This document shows positions 16,881 through 26,539 of a stretch of DNA of 64,000 nt, one piece after another (positions within the stretch are counted from its first letter, which is position 1; the number at the start of each line of letters is the position of its first letter). Source of the DNA: JAVZOV01 sp049976445 (GTDB lineage Archaea; Thermoproteota; Thermoprotei; Gearchaeales; WAQG01). A model generated the notes under the pieces. It was not told where the DNA came from. It made no database searches and saw only the letters and a program-made list of their open reading frames with translations. The stretch spans positions 6,013-70,012 of the forward strand of contig JBMFIF010000003.1 of assembly GCA_049976445.1 (NCBI GenBank), read 5' to 3'. A program made the position numbers and the translations under genes.

Positions 16881-18152
16881 TTAAGCTTTTTGCATTAAGC
16901 TTAATAATTTTGGAATTAGGTCATATCCATGGTTTATAATACCCAGTTCTCCTTTTTCTGCATCTCTTTCCGAAAATTTTCTTTTTTTATCGTGTTTTTG
17001 TATCAAATTTCCACCATATATTGCTAAGGGTACTGGATCACTACTATGAGAACCAAGCTTGCATGGTGTAGAATGATCAGCGGTCACTACTATGATAGTA
17101 TCGTCTAGGGTAATATTATTAATGATATTGCTGATGAAATATTTATCAATATCTTCAATTGCTTTGCGTTTTCCTTCACAATCTTTATCATGACCGGGCT
17201 CATCAGGGCCTTTTAAATGAACATATATAAAGTTGAATTTTTTAAGAAGATCTATAGTTGTGTCTGCTCGTTTCTCATATGATTTTGGAGAGCGTTCTGG
17301 TGTAAATTTTTCTAAACTAAATCCCAAAACTTTTGCAATGCCTAATTCAACTGGCATATCTGCAATTATCACTGGTCTCATTGCGAATTTCTTTTCAAAC
17401 GGTTCAACATCAGGATATTTAGAACCTGCATCCCGCATTAGTATAATATTTGCAGGTAATTTATTATTCTTTATTCGCTCGATGTTGATTGGATGGTTTT
17501 TAAGAAATTTCTGAACTTTTTCTGAGAACTCATTTATTAATTGTGCTGCTCTCTTTGCTTCATAGGAATCATTCAATGCAATGCAAGGTTTAAGTGTCAT
17601 GTCAACAGTTGATTTGGCTATTGAAATTGATCCTACTTTCTCATATGCAGGATCATAATTGGATATAGCATCTGACAGTTTAATGTTATGATCACGTATC
17701 ACAAGAACAGCTCTATGACCAATTGTGCTTCTAAATGAAAAATCTGCGTTATCCAGTTTAATGCTTCTTTCTATATCTACTGCAAGTTTTTTAGCCTCTT
17801 CTGATGTTAAATTTCTTCCGACACGACGATCAATTATTTTGTTTTCTTCTGCTGTTGCAAAGTTACAGCGTAGTGCAAGCCAACCATCTCTAAATTCTAA
17901 ACCAGCTCCTAATGCCTCTATTACACCTCTTGAAAGTGAATATCTATTAGGATCATAACCTAGTAACGAAAAAGCAGCAGCATCACTTTCAGGAGCAATA
18001 TTTTTATCTATTGTATACATAAGACCTAAGTATCCTTTAGACGCGATATGAGTCAAATTAGGTGCATCTGCAATATCTAATGGTGTTAAACCATATTTAG
18101 GATTATCACTTGCACCGTCTAATATAATCATAAGTATTTTGTATTTTTCCAT
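16881..18152 (-). CDS. apgM: 2,3-bisphosphoglycerate-independent phosphoglycerate mutase (archaeal)
   Basis: 423 residues of the alkaline-phosphatase superfamily. MIILDGASD holds the first metal aspartate; NIAPESDAAAFSLLGYDP contains the catalytic serine; HLKGPDEPGHDKD and VTADHSTPC carry the other metal ligands. It converts 3-phosphoglycerate to 2-phosphoglycerate. It is divergent from the G1P dehydrogenase gene across 79 bp, which holds the promoters of both. Confidence 0.95.
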   Translation of the reverse strand: MEKYKILMIILDGASDNPKYGLTPLDIADAPNLTHIASKGYLGLMYTIDKNIAPESDAAAFSLLGYDPNRYSLSRGVIEALGAGLEFRDGWLALRCNFATAEENKIIDRRVGRNLTSEEAKKLAVDIERSIKLDNADFSFRSTIGHRAVLVIRDHNIKLSDAISNYDPAYEKVGSISIAKSTVDMTLKPCIALNDSYEAKRAAQLINEFSEKVQKFLKNHPINIERIKNNKLPANIILMRDAGSKYPDVEPFEKKFAMRPVIIADMPVELGIAKVLGFSLEKFTPERSPKSYEKRADTTIDLLKKFNFIYVHLKGPDEPGHDKDCEGKRKAIEDIDKYFISNIINNITLDDTIIVVTADHSTPCKLGSHSSDPVPLAIYGGNLIQKHDKKRKFSERDAEKGELGIINHGYDLIPKLLSLMQKA

Positions 18153-18231
18153 TGAACCTCGTATTCTAATTATTCTACAGATTTAAAAGCTTATTTTATA
18201 GCATTATATATTATTCTCTTTAATCAGAAAC

Positions 18232-19386
18232 ATGCAGAGAGTGCGTAAATTTATGTACGTGGAATCATATTATTTCAGAGATATGGTAGGTATTAATAAA
18301 ATTGAAATGGCACGATATGTATACATGGGTCCTGGTGTTATAAAAGAATTACCAAATGTTATCGAACTTCTAGAACTAAAACCTAGAAGTGTGCTAATTT
18401 TCTCAGGTGGCGAAAAAACAACATCTATAGCTCTTGATACAGTAAAGCCTTTGATCGAATCTTCCAATATTATTGTTAATTCTATGAACAACAAAGATCT
18501 GTCTGATTTTATAGAAAACTTATCAATAATCCTTAAAAACATAAAAGATCTTAGAGTAGACCTGCTCATAGGTGTTGGTGGAGGAAGAGTGATGGATATT
18601 ACGAAAGTTGTTTCGTATTACTTAAAAATACCTTACGTAAGTGTGCCAACTAGTGCTTCACATGATGGTACAGCATCACCTGCTATAGCTACACCTTTTG
18701 CTAATATTTTAAGGTCAAAGTATGGCCAATTAGAATCAATTCGTGCACCACATGCAATAGTCGCTGATATAGAAATTATTTCTAGGGCTCCTAGAGAGAC
18801 TATAGCATCAGGTGTAGGTGATCTGGTAGCTAAATTTACTGCTGTAAGAGATTGGAGGCTAGCACACTTAATAAAAGGTGAGGAGTTCAGTGAATATGCT
18901 GCATCATTAGCGTTGATGAGTGCTCGTTTGGTTGCTAATAGGGCAAGAATAATTTCTACTAGCAATTTAGAAGGTGTTTCAGTTTTAGTTAAAGCATTAA
19001 TAGGTAGTGGTGTGGCTATAAGCATTGCTGGGAGTAGTAGGCCTGCAAGTGGCTCTGAACATCTTTTTAGTCATGCATTAGATTATCTTGCATCGAAGTA
19101 TGGATTCAAACCTAGTATGCATGGTGTTCAATGTGGTGTGGGAACGATTATGATGGCCAAGCTTCACGGGCTAAATTGGAAGAAGATAAAAAAGATCTTA
19201 AGAACTGTTAATGCTCCTGTTAATTCAGAGGAACTTGGCATTAATCCTGAATATATAGTTAAAGCATTAAGTATTGCGCACACTATAAAATCAAATTTTT
19301 ATACAGTCCTTGGGGAAAATGGTATAACTGAAAACGCTGCAAGGAAACTAGCAATAGAGACTGGAATAATACCATTAAGTAGTTAA
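18232..19386 (+). CDS. egsA: sn-Glycerol-1-phosphate dehydrogenase
   Basis: NAD(P)-dependent reduction of DHAP to G1P, which sets the stereochemistry of archaeal membrane lipids. Seen: IGVGGGRVMDITKVVSYY (nucleotide binding), VPTSASHDGTASP, and the zinc-site histidines in GSEHLFSHALD and SMHGVQCGVG. The N-terminus is ~25 residues longer than usual (family members begin near IEMARYVYMGPGVIKELP), so a later start is possible. It opens a rightward run with the MoCF-domain gene. Confidence 0.93.
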   Translation: MQRVRKFMYVESYYFRDMVGINKIEMARYVYMGPGVIKELPNVIELLELKPRSVLIFSGGEKTTSIALDTVKPLIESSNIIVNSMNNKDLSDFIENLSIILKNIKDLRVDLLIGVGGGRVMDITKVVSYYLKIPYVSVPTSASHDGTASPAIATPFANILRSKYGQLESIRAPHAIVADIEIISRAPRETIASGVGDLVAKFTAVRDWRLAHLIKGEEFSEYAASLALMSARLVANRARIISTSNLEGVSVLVKALIGSGVAISIAGSSRPASGSEHLFSHALDYLASKYGFKPSMHGVQCGVGTIMMAKLHGLNWKKIKKILRTVNAPVNSEELGINPEYIVKALSIAHTIKSNFYTVLGENGITENAARKLAIETGIIPLSS

Positions 19387-19445
19387 AGGAGTTTTAGTTA
19401 AGGATATTTTTATGGATGTATTACTCTTTTACTGGGTTTGTTAAC

Positions 19446-20243
19446 ATGATTAAAGCTGAGATTGTAAGCGTTGGACGAGAAGTATTAAGAGGATTTACAA
19501 TAAATACTAATGCTAGTTGGCTTGCACAACAGTTAACATCATTAGGAATAGAGGTTAAACGAATAACTGTCGTTGATGACGAGGAAATTGATATTATCAA
19601 AATTACTAAAGAAGTTCTTGAACGAAAACCTCAAATAGTAATTTATACAGGGGGTCTTGGACCAACATTTGATGATATTACTGTTGAATCTGTATCTAAG
19701 GCGTTAAACTTGCCTATAGAGCTAAATGAGGATGCATTAAATATGATCAAGAAAGTTTACAATAAACTCGGCTTACCGTTAACAGAAGAAAGAATTAAAA
19801 TGGCTAAAATGCCTAAAGGTTCCTTACCTCTTCCCAATTCTGTAGGAACAGCACCAGGCGTCTTTCTTATTTTTAATGAAACTATTATTATTATGCTCCC
19901 GGGAGTTCCAGAAGAAATGAAAAGTATTTTTACTGAAAGTGTAAGGCCTAGATTGATAGAGCTTAAAGATAGGGGAGTTTATTTAGAGAAAATATTTAAA
20001 GTTCATGGTATTCCGGAATCAGAAGCAGCTAAAGTAGTCAAAGATGTAAAGAAGCAGTTTAAAATTGTTTATATTAAATCTCATCCAAGAGGATATATGG
20101 AGGGCAAGCCTACAATATTGTTTCAATTGTCTTATCTTGGAGAAGATCAAAAAAATGCTAAAATAGAACTAGAAAATGTCATGAGGGAACTCATATCAAG
20201 ATTATCTAATTTGGGTGCCAAAATTGAGGTAGAACAAGAATGA
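19446..20243 (+). CDS. CinA N-terminal (MoCF)-domain protein
   Basis: 265 residues. MIKAEIVSVGREVLRGFTIN and the motif YTGGLGPTFDDIT are typical of CinA-type COG1058 domains; relatives include NMN deamidase or ADP-ribose pyrophosphatase-type enzymes and the fold is shared with molybdopterin-binding proteins. It has only the N-terminal domain. ATG 19446 matches the family start better than 19416. Substrate cannot be read from the sequence. It overlaps the GPN GTPase by 4 bp. Confidence 0.85.
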   Translation: MIKAEIVSVGREVLRGFTINTNASWLAQQLTSLGIEVKRITVVDDEEIDIIKITKEVLERKPQIVIYTGGLGPTFDDITVESVSKALNLPIELNEDALNMIKKVYNKLGLPLTEERIKMAKMPKGSLPLPNSVGTAPGVFLIFNETIIIMLPGVPEEMKSIFTESVRPRLIELKDRGVYLEKIFKVHGIPESEAAKVVKDVKKQFKIVYIKSHPRGYMEGKPTILFQLSYLGEDQKNAKIELENVMRELISRLSNLGAKIEVEQE

Positions 20244-21028
20244 AGACTATCAGGTATGTTTATATTTTAGGACCAGCAGGCAGTGGAAAATCTACATTAA
20301 CTGCATCACTTGCAAACATTATTGAGAGTCATGATTTAACTGTAGCTAAAGTGAATTTAGATCCTGGTGCTGAGTGGATTCCATATGAACCTGATGTAGA
20401 TGTAAGAAATTATATCAAATTATCTGATGTGATGGAGAAATATAAACTAGGACCTAATGGAGGTCTTGTAGTTTCTGTTGATCTAATGATAAATTATATT
20501 AACGATATGGTAAAATCTATTGAAGATATAGAACCGGATTATGTATTAATAGACACACCAGGTCAGATGGAACTTTTTGCATTTAGAGAGACAGGTGCCA
20601 ATATAGCTAGAATTTTAGGTGAAAGGAAGAATTCAGCTATTCTCTTCCTTATTGACTCGTTTTCAATGAGAAAACCATCTATTATGGCTTCTATGCTTTT
20701 GTTAGCTGCATCCACATATGTGAAATTTATGTTTCCACAGATTAATGTTTTGACAAAGATCGATAAGATACATGAGAATGATTTAAAACAAATAATCGAA
20801 TGGTCTCAAGACCTTACTGCATTATCTGATGCATTAGAATTGGAAATGCAAGAATCTCAACGTGAAATTTCAAGAGATATTTTAATAATAGTAAGTAACT
20901 TAGGTTTTCTGGGTGACATAATTCCTGTATCCTCCTTTAGATCAGAGACAACGATGGCACTTTATGCAGAATTACAAAGAATCTTTTCTTCAGAAGATGA
21001 AACAGAACTTAAATATGATGATCAATGA
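20240..21028 (+). CDS. GPN-loop GTPase
   Basis: 262 residues. P-loop GPAGSGKST, the defining GPN insert in KLGPNGGLV, G3 as DTPGQMELF and G4 as TKID. Eukaryotic GPN1-3 help assemble RNA polymerase II; the archaeal homologue is a homodimer of unclear role. The 3' end overlaps a convergent hypothetical gene by 20 bp. Confidence 0.93.
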   Translation: MKTIRYVYILGPAGSGKSTLTASLANIIESHDLTVAKVNLDPGAEWIPYEPDVDVRNYIKLSDVMEKYKLGPNGGLVVSVDLMINYINDMVKSIEDIEPDYVLIDTPGQMELFAFRETGANIARILGERKNSAILFLIDSFSMRKPSIMASMLLLAASTYVKFMFPQINVLTKIDKIHENDLKQIIEWSQDLTALSDALELEMQESQREISRDILIIVSNLGFLGDIIPVSSFRSETTMALYAELQRIFSSEDETELKYDDQ

Positions 21029-21362
21029 TAAAAAAGTCAAAAAGATCTTTTAATTCCTCTTTAATAGAGTAAAAATTATTCATCACAAAATCATTAATAC
21101 TTTCTTTTTTAGTGAAAATTGAACCTAAACCTAAAATCATAAGTCCAATAATATCACTTATTATTGGCTCAGGTACTCCTGCTATCATAAAAATACCAAT
21201 GGATATGAGTTTCGAATTGTGGAATGAAATATTTCTAACATCATTTAATGTTAAATTAACAGACTTGTAAATATTTGTTAATTTAACGTAGTCTTTTGAA
21301 ATATCTCTTCTAAGTCTTATATTTTCTAAGTAAATTCTGTGAATATCGTTCATAACATACAT
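21009..21362 (-). CDS. Conserved-looking hypothetical small protein
   Basis: 117 residues, unrecognised. A charged N-terminal helix (IYLENIRLRRDISKDYVKL) is followed by a hydrophobic middle (SIGIFMIAGVPEPIISDIIGLMILGLGS) that could be one or two membrane segments, then an acidic tail. The protein overlaps the GPN GTPase end to end, and the reading frame has normal codon use, so I take it as real. A TATA-like stretch lies in the AT-rich 150 bp upstream. Confidence 0.6.
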   Translation of the reverse strand: MYVMNDIHRIYLENIRLRRDISKDYVKLTNIYKSVNLTLNDVRNISFHNSKLISIGIFMIAGVPEPIISDIIGLMILGLGSIFTKKESINDFVMNNFYSIKEELKDLFDFFIIDHHI

Positions 21363-21515
21363 AGGGTTTTTTATAATTTAAATATATTAGTTTTTTCTTG
21401 TGATTTAGCACGTTTATTATTGTTCCATAATCTGGACAACTATTGTATGAGATTGCTATTGGAGGGTACTATTTAAAATTAAATAAAAGTGATAATTTTT
21501 ATTGTTGAAGAGAAG

Positions 21516-22919
21516 ATGCTTGATCCATTTTTTAAACCAAAAAGCATTGCAATAATTGGTGCCACTGATAAGCCAAATTCTTTAGGCCGTTCATTAACTG
21601 AAAATGTGCTTAATACTTTCTTAGGAAAAGTGTATTTAGTTAATATAAAGGGTGGTTCATTTAATAACATTACTATATATAAAAGTATACTTGATATTAA
21701 GGAAAGCGTTGATTTAGCTCTTATAATAACACCATCTCATACTGTAATTCAAATTCTTAATGAATGTGGGATGAGGGGTGTAAAAGGTGCTATTATATTT
21801 AGCGGAGGATTTAGTGAAATTGGTCGTGAGGGAGCAGAACTTGAACGTAAAGTTGTAGATACGGCAAAGAGATACGGTATTCGTATAATTGGACCTAATT
21901 GTGTTGGTATAATGGATAATTGGTTACCGTTAAATGCTACATTTGTCTCCTCTGAGAGATGGCTTAAACCGCCATCTGGCAATGTTTCTGTAATCTCTCA
22001 ATCAGGCGCTTTAGGTTCGTTAATTTTAGATGTATCTGCAATATTAAATATAGGATTTAGTAAGTTCATAAGCTTAGGTAATTCATCTGATATAAGTATT
22101 ACTGAAGCAATCGAATATTTAGCAAACGACCCAACAACAAAAGTAATTGGCATTTATCTAGAAAGCGTAAAAGAGGGTAAAAAATTCCTTGAGATCTTGA
22201 AGAAAATTACACGCTATAAACCTGTGATTATTCTAAAAGGTGGTATTGGAGAGAAAGGTAGCGCTGCAGCTAAGTCTCATACTGCTGCTGTATCAGGGCC
22301 CATTGAAATTTTAGATGGGGCTCTCAAACAAGTTGGGGCTATACGAGCTAAAAGTTTTGCTGAATTTATTTCATTATTAAACATTTTTGGAAAATCAAAA
22401 CCCATAAAAGGTGATCGTGTTGCAATAGTAACTAATGCAGGTGGTATGGGAGTATTAACAACAGATTCTTTAGAAAGCCAAGGAATTTCTCTATCTGATT
22501 TTACAACGACTACCTGTAACAAATTAAAAGAAGTTATCCCGCCATATATGGGGATAAACAATCCGATCGATGTAGCCGGTGATGCAGATAGTTATAGGTA
22601 TGACAAAATCTTGAGGATACTTGAAGACGCTCCTGAAGTAGATATAATAGTGACAATAGTATTACCTCAAACACCAGCCCTAGATAGTGAAAATTTTAGT
22701 AAAATGATTGTGAATCATTACAAAAATAGTAATAAACCTCTTTTGTTGCTAATTTCAGGAGGAGACTATACAATGAGAATGGCAAAAAGGATCTCTAGTG
22801 AAGGCATACCAGTATTTTTTGATCCAGATGAGCTAGCATCATCACTTAAAAAATATATAAAGTATAATAAATACATCACAACATCTTCTAATTATAATAA
22901 TCAGCAAAAGATTATCTAG
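21516..22919 (+). CDS. ADP-forming acyl-CoA synthetase, alpha-type subunit (paralogue 1)
   Basis: 467 residues. CoA-binding Rossmann domain (PKSIAIIGATDKPNSLGRSL), succinyl-CoA-ligase-like domains (IIGPNCVGIMDNW, VISQSGALGSLILD), and the phospho-histidine loop AAKSHTAAVSG. Such enzymes make ATP from acyl-CoA plus ADP and phosphate. The ATP-grasp beta domain is absent, so it must pair with a separate beta subunit, probably the one at 24788. The start is chosen at ATG 21516 by alignment with the paralogue. An IS relic separates the two alpha genes. Confidence 0.9.
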   Translation: MLDPFFKPKSIAIIGATDKPNSLGRSLTENVLNTFLGKVYLVNIKGGSFNNITIYKSILDIKESVDLALIITPSHTVIQILNECGMRGVKGAIIFSGGFSEIGREGAELERKVVDTAKRYGIRIIGPNCVGIMDNWLPLNATFVSSERWLKPPSGNVSVISQSGALGSLILDVSAILNIGFSKFISLGNSSDISITEAIEYLANDPTTKVIGIYLESVKEGKKFLEILKKITRYKPVIILKGGIGEKGSAAAKSHTAAVSGPIEILDGALKQVGAIRAKSFAEFISLLNIFGKSKPIKGDRVAIVTNAGGMGVLTTDSLESQGISLSDFTTTTCNKLKEVIPPYMGINNPIDVAGDADSYRYDKILRILEDAPEVDIIVTIVLPQTPALDSENFSKMIVNHYKNSNKPLLLLISGGDYTMRMAKRISSEGIPVFFDPDELASSLKKYIKYNKYITTSSNYNNQQKII

Positions 22920-22947
22920 AACTGTTAAATAGTTCCTTGTGATAGTG

Positions 22948-23211
22948 AGGGGGCTTTGTGTGGATGAGTATGTTGTTCTTATTACTGATGGTGGTCCTTG
23001 GTATGTTGATGCTGTTGTGAGGGCTGGTTTTGTTCATAAGGGGTTTCGGTTTGAGTAGTTCTGTTGAGCGTTTCTTTAGTTTTTTGAAGTATTGGTCTCG
23101 CGCTTTCTTTATGTGAATTCTAGTGTGCTTTATTTAAACAGCATTTGGCTCTTCATGAACCTCTTCATTTACTGTGAAGTGGAGGCGATGTCTTATGTGA
23201 GCAGTCCCTGA
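22948..23211 (+). pseudogene. Decayed DDE transposase (IS6-like), C-terminal part
   Basis: Three frames in series give a broken transposase. The first reads VLITDGGPWYVDAVVRAGF, with the second catalytic Asp, and stops at nt 23056. A shifted frame has SSVERFFSFLKYWSRAFF, with the catalytic Glu, and stops near 23117. A third has LNSIWLFMNLFIYCEVE and ends at 23211. Order and spacing match the end of IS6-type transposases. No matching terminal repeats were found around it. The rest of the 22920-23316 gap holds the TATA-like promoter of the next gene. Confidence 0.7.
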
Positions 23212-23316
23212 AAACTGCTGGACCATCATCGTCTTCAAAATAAAATTATTTGCATATACTATAATATATGGCATATATAATTTATTCTTACGACAAGTTT
23301 ATTTGTTTGATTTTAA

Positions 23317-24795
23317 TTGAGAGCCCGATATACCTTGGAGTACCCATTGGCAAGTAAGATAAGCAAAACAAGGATTAAAACATTAAAAGATTTCTTTGAA
23401 CCAAAAACTGTTGCAATAATTGGCGCTTCACATAAGCCTAACAGCGTTGGCAATGTTTTGGTTAGGAATTTTCTTTATGGCCGATTTATGGGTAGGGTTT
23501 ATTTAGTGAATCCAAACTATAAAGAGATTTTAGGAAAACCTTGTTACCCTACTGTTAAGGAAATCCCTGAAAAGATTGATTTAGCAATCGTGGCAGTGCG
23601 TGCTGAGATTGTTCCTCAGATTATTGAACAATGCGGAGAGGCCGGCATAAAAAATGTCTTAGTTTTAAGCAGTGGTTTTAGAGAAACAGGTCCTGATGGT
23701 GCTAAGCTTGAACAATATATGTTAAGTATAGCTAAGAAATGGGATATACGTATTATTGGACCTAATTGCTTGGGTATATATAATGCTGAAAATGGTCTTG
23801 ATGCGCTATTTCTTCCGGATACTCGCCTTAGAAGGGCTAAGGCAGGTGGTGTAGCTTTTATTTCACAAAGTGGTGCATTATTGGCAGCTATTATGGATTT
23901 AGCAGCGGCTATCGATATAGGTTTTTCGAAAGCTGTGAGTTACGGTAACCGTGCTGATGTGGATGAGGCAACATTAATAGAATATCTTCTTTACGATGAG
24001 AAAACTAAAATAATCGCTGCATATATCGAGGGGCTTGAACCTGGAAAGGGTAAGCAGTTTCTTGAATCTATAAGACGTGTTATTTATCATAAGCCAGTTA
24101 TAATAGTAAAGGGTGGAAAAAGTATTAGTGGAAGTAGGGCTGCAGCATCACATACTGGTTCATTGGCTGGCGAGTATAATCTTTTTAGATCTGCATTAAG
24201 ACAAGTAGGTGCAATTGAGGCAACAAATTTTGAGGATATGTTTGATTTTATAAAAGCACTTACTATGCAGCCTCTCCTTAGTGGTAATAAATTACTCGTA
24301 TTAACTAATGGTGGTGGATTAGGAGTCATGATGACTGATGCCGCGGAAGAGTATGGTTTTAATGTTCCTGAACTCTCCAAAGAAACTCAGTCTAAATTAA
24401 AATCGATTTTGCGACCTTTTGCTGCTATAAAAAATCCAGTAGATGTAACAGCTAACGGTACTGCAGAAATGTATAGGGAGGTATTGGAAATAGTATTTAA
24501 TAGCAATGAGGTTGATGCTGCTATTATAGGAATCTTGCCTCAGACGCCGGATTTAGGTATAGAAATTGTAGATAATTTAATTGTAGCGAAATCTTTAGGA
24601 AAACCCATGGTTGTGGTCACTGTTGGTGGTGAATTAACCACGCAGATCTCAAAAATGCTTGAGACAGGAGGAATACCAGTCTATCCATCTCCAGAAAGAG
24701 GAGTACGTGCACTGAAGGTTCTTAGAGATTATTACGAGATAAAAGAACGGTTTAAATGTGAGACGAGCAATTTGGAGTGTGGTACAGATGGATAG
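23317..24795 (+). CDS. ADP-forming acyl-CoA synthetase, alpha subunit (paralogue 2)
   Basis: 492 residues with the same layout as the gene at 21516: PKTVAIIGASHKPNSVGNVL, IIGPNCLGIYNAENG, FISQSGALLAAIMD and the phospho-histidine loop AAASHTGSLAG. It overlaps the beta subunit by 8 bp, so the two form a coupled alpha/beta pair. The start is uncertain: TTG 23317 lies about 30 bp below a TATATAAT element and could be leaderless, while TTG 23347 has GGAG ahead of it. Confidence 0.92.
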   Translation: MRARYTLEYPLASKISKTRIKTLKDFFEPKTVAIIGASHKPNSVGNVLVRNFLYGRFMGRVYLVNPNYKEILGKPCYPTVKEIPEKIDLAIVAVRAEIVPQIIEQCGEAGIKNVLVLSSGFRETGPDGAKLEQYMLSIAKKWDIRIIGPNCLGIYNAENGLDALFLPDTRLRRAKAGGVAFISQSGALLAAIMDLAAAIDIGFSKAVSYGNRADVDEATLIEYLLYDEKTKIIAAYIEGLEPGKGKQFLESIRRVIYHKPVIIVKGGKSISGSRAAASHTGSLAGEYNLFRSALRQVGAIEATNFEDMFDFIKALTMQPLLSGNKLLVLTNGGGLGVMMTDAAEEYGFNVPELSKETQSKLKSILRPFAAIKNPVDVTANGTAEMYREVLEIVFNSNEVDAAIIGILPQTPDLGIEIVDNLIVAKSLGKPMVVVTVGGELTTQISKMLETGGIPVYPSPERGVRALKVLRDYYEIKERFKCETSNLECGTDG

Positions 24796-25510
24796 AAGAA
24801 AAATCTTTTTGGAAATATACTCAAAGGCACTTAATGAGAAACGAAATTGGTTACTTGAACCTGAAGCAAAGGAAATTTGCAGAATATATGGATTACCTGT
24901 TACTAAATTAGGTGTTGCAAGAAATGAAGAAGAACTCCTCAGGATATCTAAAGAAATAGGTTATCCTGTTGTACTTAAAATTTTATCTCCAAATATATTA
25001 CACAAGTCTGATGTAGGTGGAGTATTAATTGGCTTAAAAAATGAAATAGAAGTTCTTAATGGTTACAAGCAAATTATTAATAATGTAAAAAAGAATAAGC
25101 CTGATGCGATAATTAATGGCGTTGTAGTTCAAGAGATGGCACCTCCATCAACTGAAGTAATTATTGGTGTTACTAAGGATCCACAATTTGGTCATGCTAT
25201 AATGTTTGGATTGGGTGGAATTTTTGTTGAATTATTTAAGGATGTTAGTTTTAGAATTATTCCCATAACTAGAAGAGATGCCGAAGAAATGATAACGGAA
25301 ATTAAAGGGTATGCTCTTTTAAAGGGTTACAGAGGAAGACCTCCTGCTGATATAGATAGTCTAGTGAATGCTCTTTTAACTGTATCAGAAATTATTGAAG
25401 AAAATCATGAAATAAACGAGATGGATTTAAATCCTATCCTAGTATATGAAAATGGGATAAAAATCGTAGATGCACGAATCGTAATCGGAGGTGTTGAGAA
25501 TGTCAAATAG
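24788..25510 (+). CDS. ADP-forming acyl-CoA synthetase, beta subunit (ATP-grasp)
   Basis: 240 residues. ATP-grasp fold with GYPVVLKILSPNILHKSDVGGV, VVQEMAPPSTEVIIGVTKDP, HAIMFGLGGIFVEL, and the metal-binding end EMDLNPILVYENG. It supplies ADP/ATP binding for the alpha subunits. ATG 24788 has GGAGTG 8 bp upstream and overlaps the alpha gene. It overlaps the downstream coiled-coil gene by 11 bp, giving a three-gene operon. Confidence 0.93.
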   Translation: MDRRKIFLEIYSKALNEKRNWLLEPEAKEICRIYGLPVTKLGVARNEEELLRISKEIGYPVVLKILSPNILHKSDVGGVLIGLKNEIEVLNGYKQIINNVKKNKPDAIINGVVVQEMAPPSTEVIIGVTKDPQFGHAIMFGLGGIFVELFKDVSFRIIPITRRDAEEMITEIKGYALLKGYRGRPPADIDSLVNALLTVSEIIEENHEINEMDLNPILVYENGIKIVDARIVIGGVENVK

Positions 25511-26375
25511 TAACTTAAAAGCAGAGCTTGAAAACATTAGAAATGAGTGGTTAAAAGCTGATAATGAGGTAAAATCATTGTTGGAAAAGCGAGAACAGCT
25601 GATTAGACGAAATAAAGAACTTAAATTGTTACTTAAAGAATTACGTGAGCAATTAAAAAATGAACGAAATACTATGGATGAATTAAGGAAAGAATTAGAA
25701 CAATTTAAGAATGAGAAGAATTATTTGTGGCGTGAACGAGCTGAGGCTTTAAATAACCTTAGAGAATTATCCAGACGTGTTATTGAAGATGAGGAGAGAT
25801 TACGCAAAAAGCTTGAGCAATTAGAGTGGTATCATCAAACAACACCATTAAGTGCCAAAGAAGAGGATGAAATCATAAAAAAGATTATAGATATCGAAAA
25901 GAAACTTTTAATTTATAACAAAATGATGCAGATTAAAAAGAAGAGCGCTGAAGCTGATGAAAAACTCAATGAGGTGATTAGGAAAAGAGAAGAAATAATC
26001 TCAAAGCTTGAACAGACAAGACAAAAAATCAGTAATTTAAGGTCTGCAATAGATGAAATGATAAAAGAAATGCAACAAAATGGAACAACTATAAAGGAAA
26101 TTATGAAGAACATTATAGAAACTGCACAAAAAGCATATGAACTTAGGAATAAATATTTTGAGCTTTCAAATAAGTTACGAGAGGAGCAATTCCACAGAAG
26201 AAGTTTCTCTGAAAATGAAAAACGTCAAAAACTTGAAAAAATAGAAAACGAAATATTTGAACAAGCATTAGAAAAGTTAAAGAAAGGTATGAAGCTTGAC
26301 TTTTATGAATATTCCATACTAGTTAAACGTGGTGTACTAAATCAAGAAGAATCTCAAGAAAACACTAGCAAATAA
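25500..26375 (+). CDS. Archaeal coiled-coil protein (COG1340-like)
   Basis: 291 residues, almost wholly heptad-patterned helix from about 5 to 260. One break at LEWYHQTTPLSAKEEDEIIK is the conserved hallmark of this archaeal family. The C-terminal EYSILVKRGVL segment is also typical. The function is unknown; the protein probably forms long rods. GAGGTG at 25486-25491 fits ATG 25500. Its location in the acyl-CoA synthetase operon may be incidental. Confidence 0.85.
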   Translation: MSNSNLKAELENIRNEWLKADNEVKSLLEKREQLIRRNKELKLLLKELREQLKNERNTMDELRKELEQFKNEKNYLWRERAEALNNLRELSRRVIEDEERLRKKLEQLEWYHQTTPLSAKEEDEIIKKIIDIEKKLLIYNKMMQIKKKSAEADEKLNEVIRKREEIISKLEQTRQKISNLRSAIDEMIKEMQQNGTTIKEIMKNIIETAQKAYELRNKYFELSNKLREEQFHRRSFSENEKRQKLEKIENEIFEQALEKLKKGMKLDFYEYSILVKRGVLNQEESQENTSK

Positions 26376-26539
26376 AAATTTCTAATTCGTTTATAGCTAA
26401 ATTTTTGAATCAATCATATTTATATCTTTCCTTATTCGAAATTATTGAATCTCTGAATAAAAAATAGATAAACAGTATTGTAGGAGTTTGGAACTAAATT
26501 CTTAAATTAGGCTTTGTAGAAAGATAATACAGAGAAAAA

